Origin: Arion vulgaris
Lineage: Eukaryota; Mollusca; Gastropoda; Stylommatophora; Arionidae
Reading direction: 5' to 3'
NCBI GenBank assembly: GCA_020796225.1
Contig: CM036758.1
Location: 70,468,366-70,532,365, forward strand
DNA: 64,000 nt
Shown: positions 62,869 to 64,000 of the stretch, piece after piece
How positions within the stretch are numbered: the stretch's first letter is position 1
How the letters are laid out: every line of letters starts with the position of its first letter
Program-made: the position numbers and the translations under genes
The notes under the pieces: generated by a model
What the model saw: only the letters and a program-made list of their open reading frames with translations
What the model was told of the DNA's origin: nothing
Database searches by the model: none

Positions 62869-64000
62869 TCATCTTGCTCTACATTTTGCTTTTCTCACGA
62901 ATTTCTCGCTGTTTCGTTGTGCTAATTTCAATATTGCCGTCTTTAGAAAGGAGTCTGCAAAATGATCAGCTGCCTGTTTTCCTGTGAAGATGTTTCCATC
63001 TTTGTTCAATGCAATCTTTGGATTTCTCCTTGTACCTTCATCATTAAGTTGTTTTACCAGCTTCCACAGTTTCCTGGTATCTCTTTCAAAGTTTAAGGAT
63101 TCTGTTTTTTCCTTCCAGCTCCTCCTCCTGGCTTGCAGCTTGGCACTTTGAAATATAGCCTTGGCATGCTGATATTTGTTGTGGTGTTCTTGGCACGGAG
63201 TGGTCTCTGCCTGCTTTCGTGAAATTTCTACATTATTGTGCAGTAGTTCCAATTCACTGCTCCAGTAAGGCGTGTAGTGCTTTCGAGCCCCTCTAGGAAT
63301 TGTTTCATAGGCAGTCTGTTTTATGCATTGGCTGAACTCATCAACTACCTTGTTGATGTCCTTGTCAGTAGATAGACCTAGTGTCAGTGTACTGGTGCGA
63401 TGCTTATACATTGTCCAATCTGCCTTCTTGTAATTCCACCTAGATAGAGTGCTGCTCTCCTTGATGAGTTGATTTTCAACAGTGAGAAAGACTGGCCGAT
63501 GGTCACTGCCTCCTAGCTGTTTCCCAACAACACATGTAATGTTCCACTCCAGGTCTGAGGAGGGGAACGCCAAGTCTGGTGTAGAGGTGGTGTGCCATGA
63601 TCTGGAGTAGGAGGTTGGCTGATCTTTGGGCTGATTGACAAGGATTAGTTTGTTGTCATCCTGCCAGTTTTCAAGCTCCTCGCCCCTACTGTCCATGTGA
63701 TCATACCCCCAGCTCTGTGAGTGACTATTGAAGTCACCGCACACTATGAGTCTTTCCTTTGTTGGAATTGTGACCAGTGCCAGTGGGCGGTCACTTGGAC
63801 AGTAGTAGTTGATTAAGTGAAACTCTGAACTTGCCGTCCTAAGATGCAGCATCTGATATTCTTCACCCTCCATGTACTACTCAAACTGACATGTGGTGAT
63901 GTTGTTTCTCATAAGTGTCAGTACTCCACCCTTTCTTCTATTTTTTCGGTCGGATCGGTAGCACTGGAAGCCTCTGACTTTGAAGGCTACATCTTCATTC
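62869..64000 (-). pseudogene. LINE endonuclease domain with one stop
   Basis: Reading from 64000 leftwards: GFQCYRSDRKNRRKGGVLTL, then a TAG before YMEGEEYQML, then INYYCPSDRPLA, IVCGDFNSHSQSWGYDHMDS, STPDLAFPSSDLEW and GGSDHRPVFLTV, the catalytic motifs of APE-type endonucleases. The linker to the RT follows (KLWKLVKQLNDEG, NKDGNIFTGKQAADHFADSF). Confidence 0.88.

Larger units (their letters stand above)
59800..64000 (-). mobile_element. Near-full-length I/Nimb-like LINE with RNase H, inactive
   Basis: Reading right to left: endonuclease, reverse transcriptase, RNase H, then a Cys/His tail motif (CTCGQAHQTAEHILQDCPEY). This domain order with RNase H after RT places it in the I group of LINEs. 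The 5' end is cut by the window edge. Stops, frameshifts and a foldback insertion (62093-62751) inactivate it. It occupies SHP2 intron 8. Confidence 0.85.

Overview
This is animal nuclear DNA. Its genes are split by AT-rich introns with GT/AG borders, and most of the window is transposon debris: LINEs, tRNA-derived SINEs, MITEs, foldback elements and satellites. The species cannot be fixed by reading. The protein divergence, the RNase H-bearing LINE and a SINE with a conserved core resembling those reported from molluscs suggest an invertebrate, perhaps a mollusc (inference). There is no bacterial, plasmid, phage or CRISPR content.

Two conserved host genes lie on the + strand. (1) DDOST/OST48, the 48-kDa subunit of the ER oligosaccharyltransferase: seven exons between 19527 and 34054 join in phase into 257 residues, about the N-terminal 55-60% of the protein. 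I find no 3' exons before the next gene. Exon 1 is present twice (934-1069 and 19527-19662) inside a near-identical ~1.78 kb direct duplication spaced 18.6 kb apart. Each copy carries a decayed piece of exon 2 upstream of exon 1. (2) A SHP2-type tyrosine phosphatase (PTPN11/corkscrew): a 20-nt first coding exon at 40854 and seven further exons from 48662 to 58988 give the N-SH2 domain, the C-SH2 domain and the start of the phosphatase domain. The catalytic part lies beyond the right edge.

Between the two DDOST first exons, on the - strand, are two exons that look like the start of an unrecognised secreted protein: a signal-peptide exon (8579-8635) and an acidic Tyr/Thr/Ser-rich exon (2450-2536). 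The putative intron between them holds a ~2.05 kb array of a 17-bp repeat. On that gene's own sense strand, most units contain a strong 5' splice-site sequence (GGTAAGT). DDOST intron 1 also holds a degraded DDE-transposase-like gene on the - strand (21283-24643) with a TATA box and a 5'-UTR intron.

Layout: 1-1794 duplication copy A; 1.9-5.2 kb SINE, minisatellite and - strand exon; 5.2-8.3 kb LINE tails and a foldback element; 8.4-8.7 kb start of the secreted-protein gene; 9.4-18.5 kb SINEs, LINEs and an 11-unit ~74-bp satellite; 18.6-20.4 kb duplication copy B; 20.4-25.4 kb DDE element; 25.8-34.1 kb DDOST exons 2-7 among repeats; 34-40.8 kb nested repeats; 40.85-59 kb SHP2 exons; 59-64 kb a nearly complete but dead LINE on the - strand, split by a TTAA-flanked foldback element. 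At least five nested insertions have readable target-site duplications.
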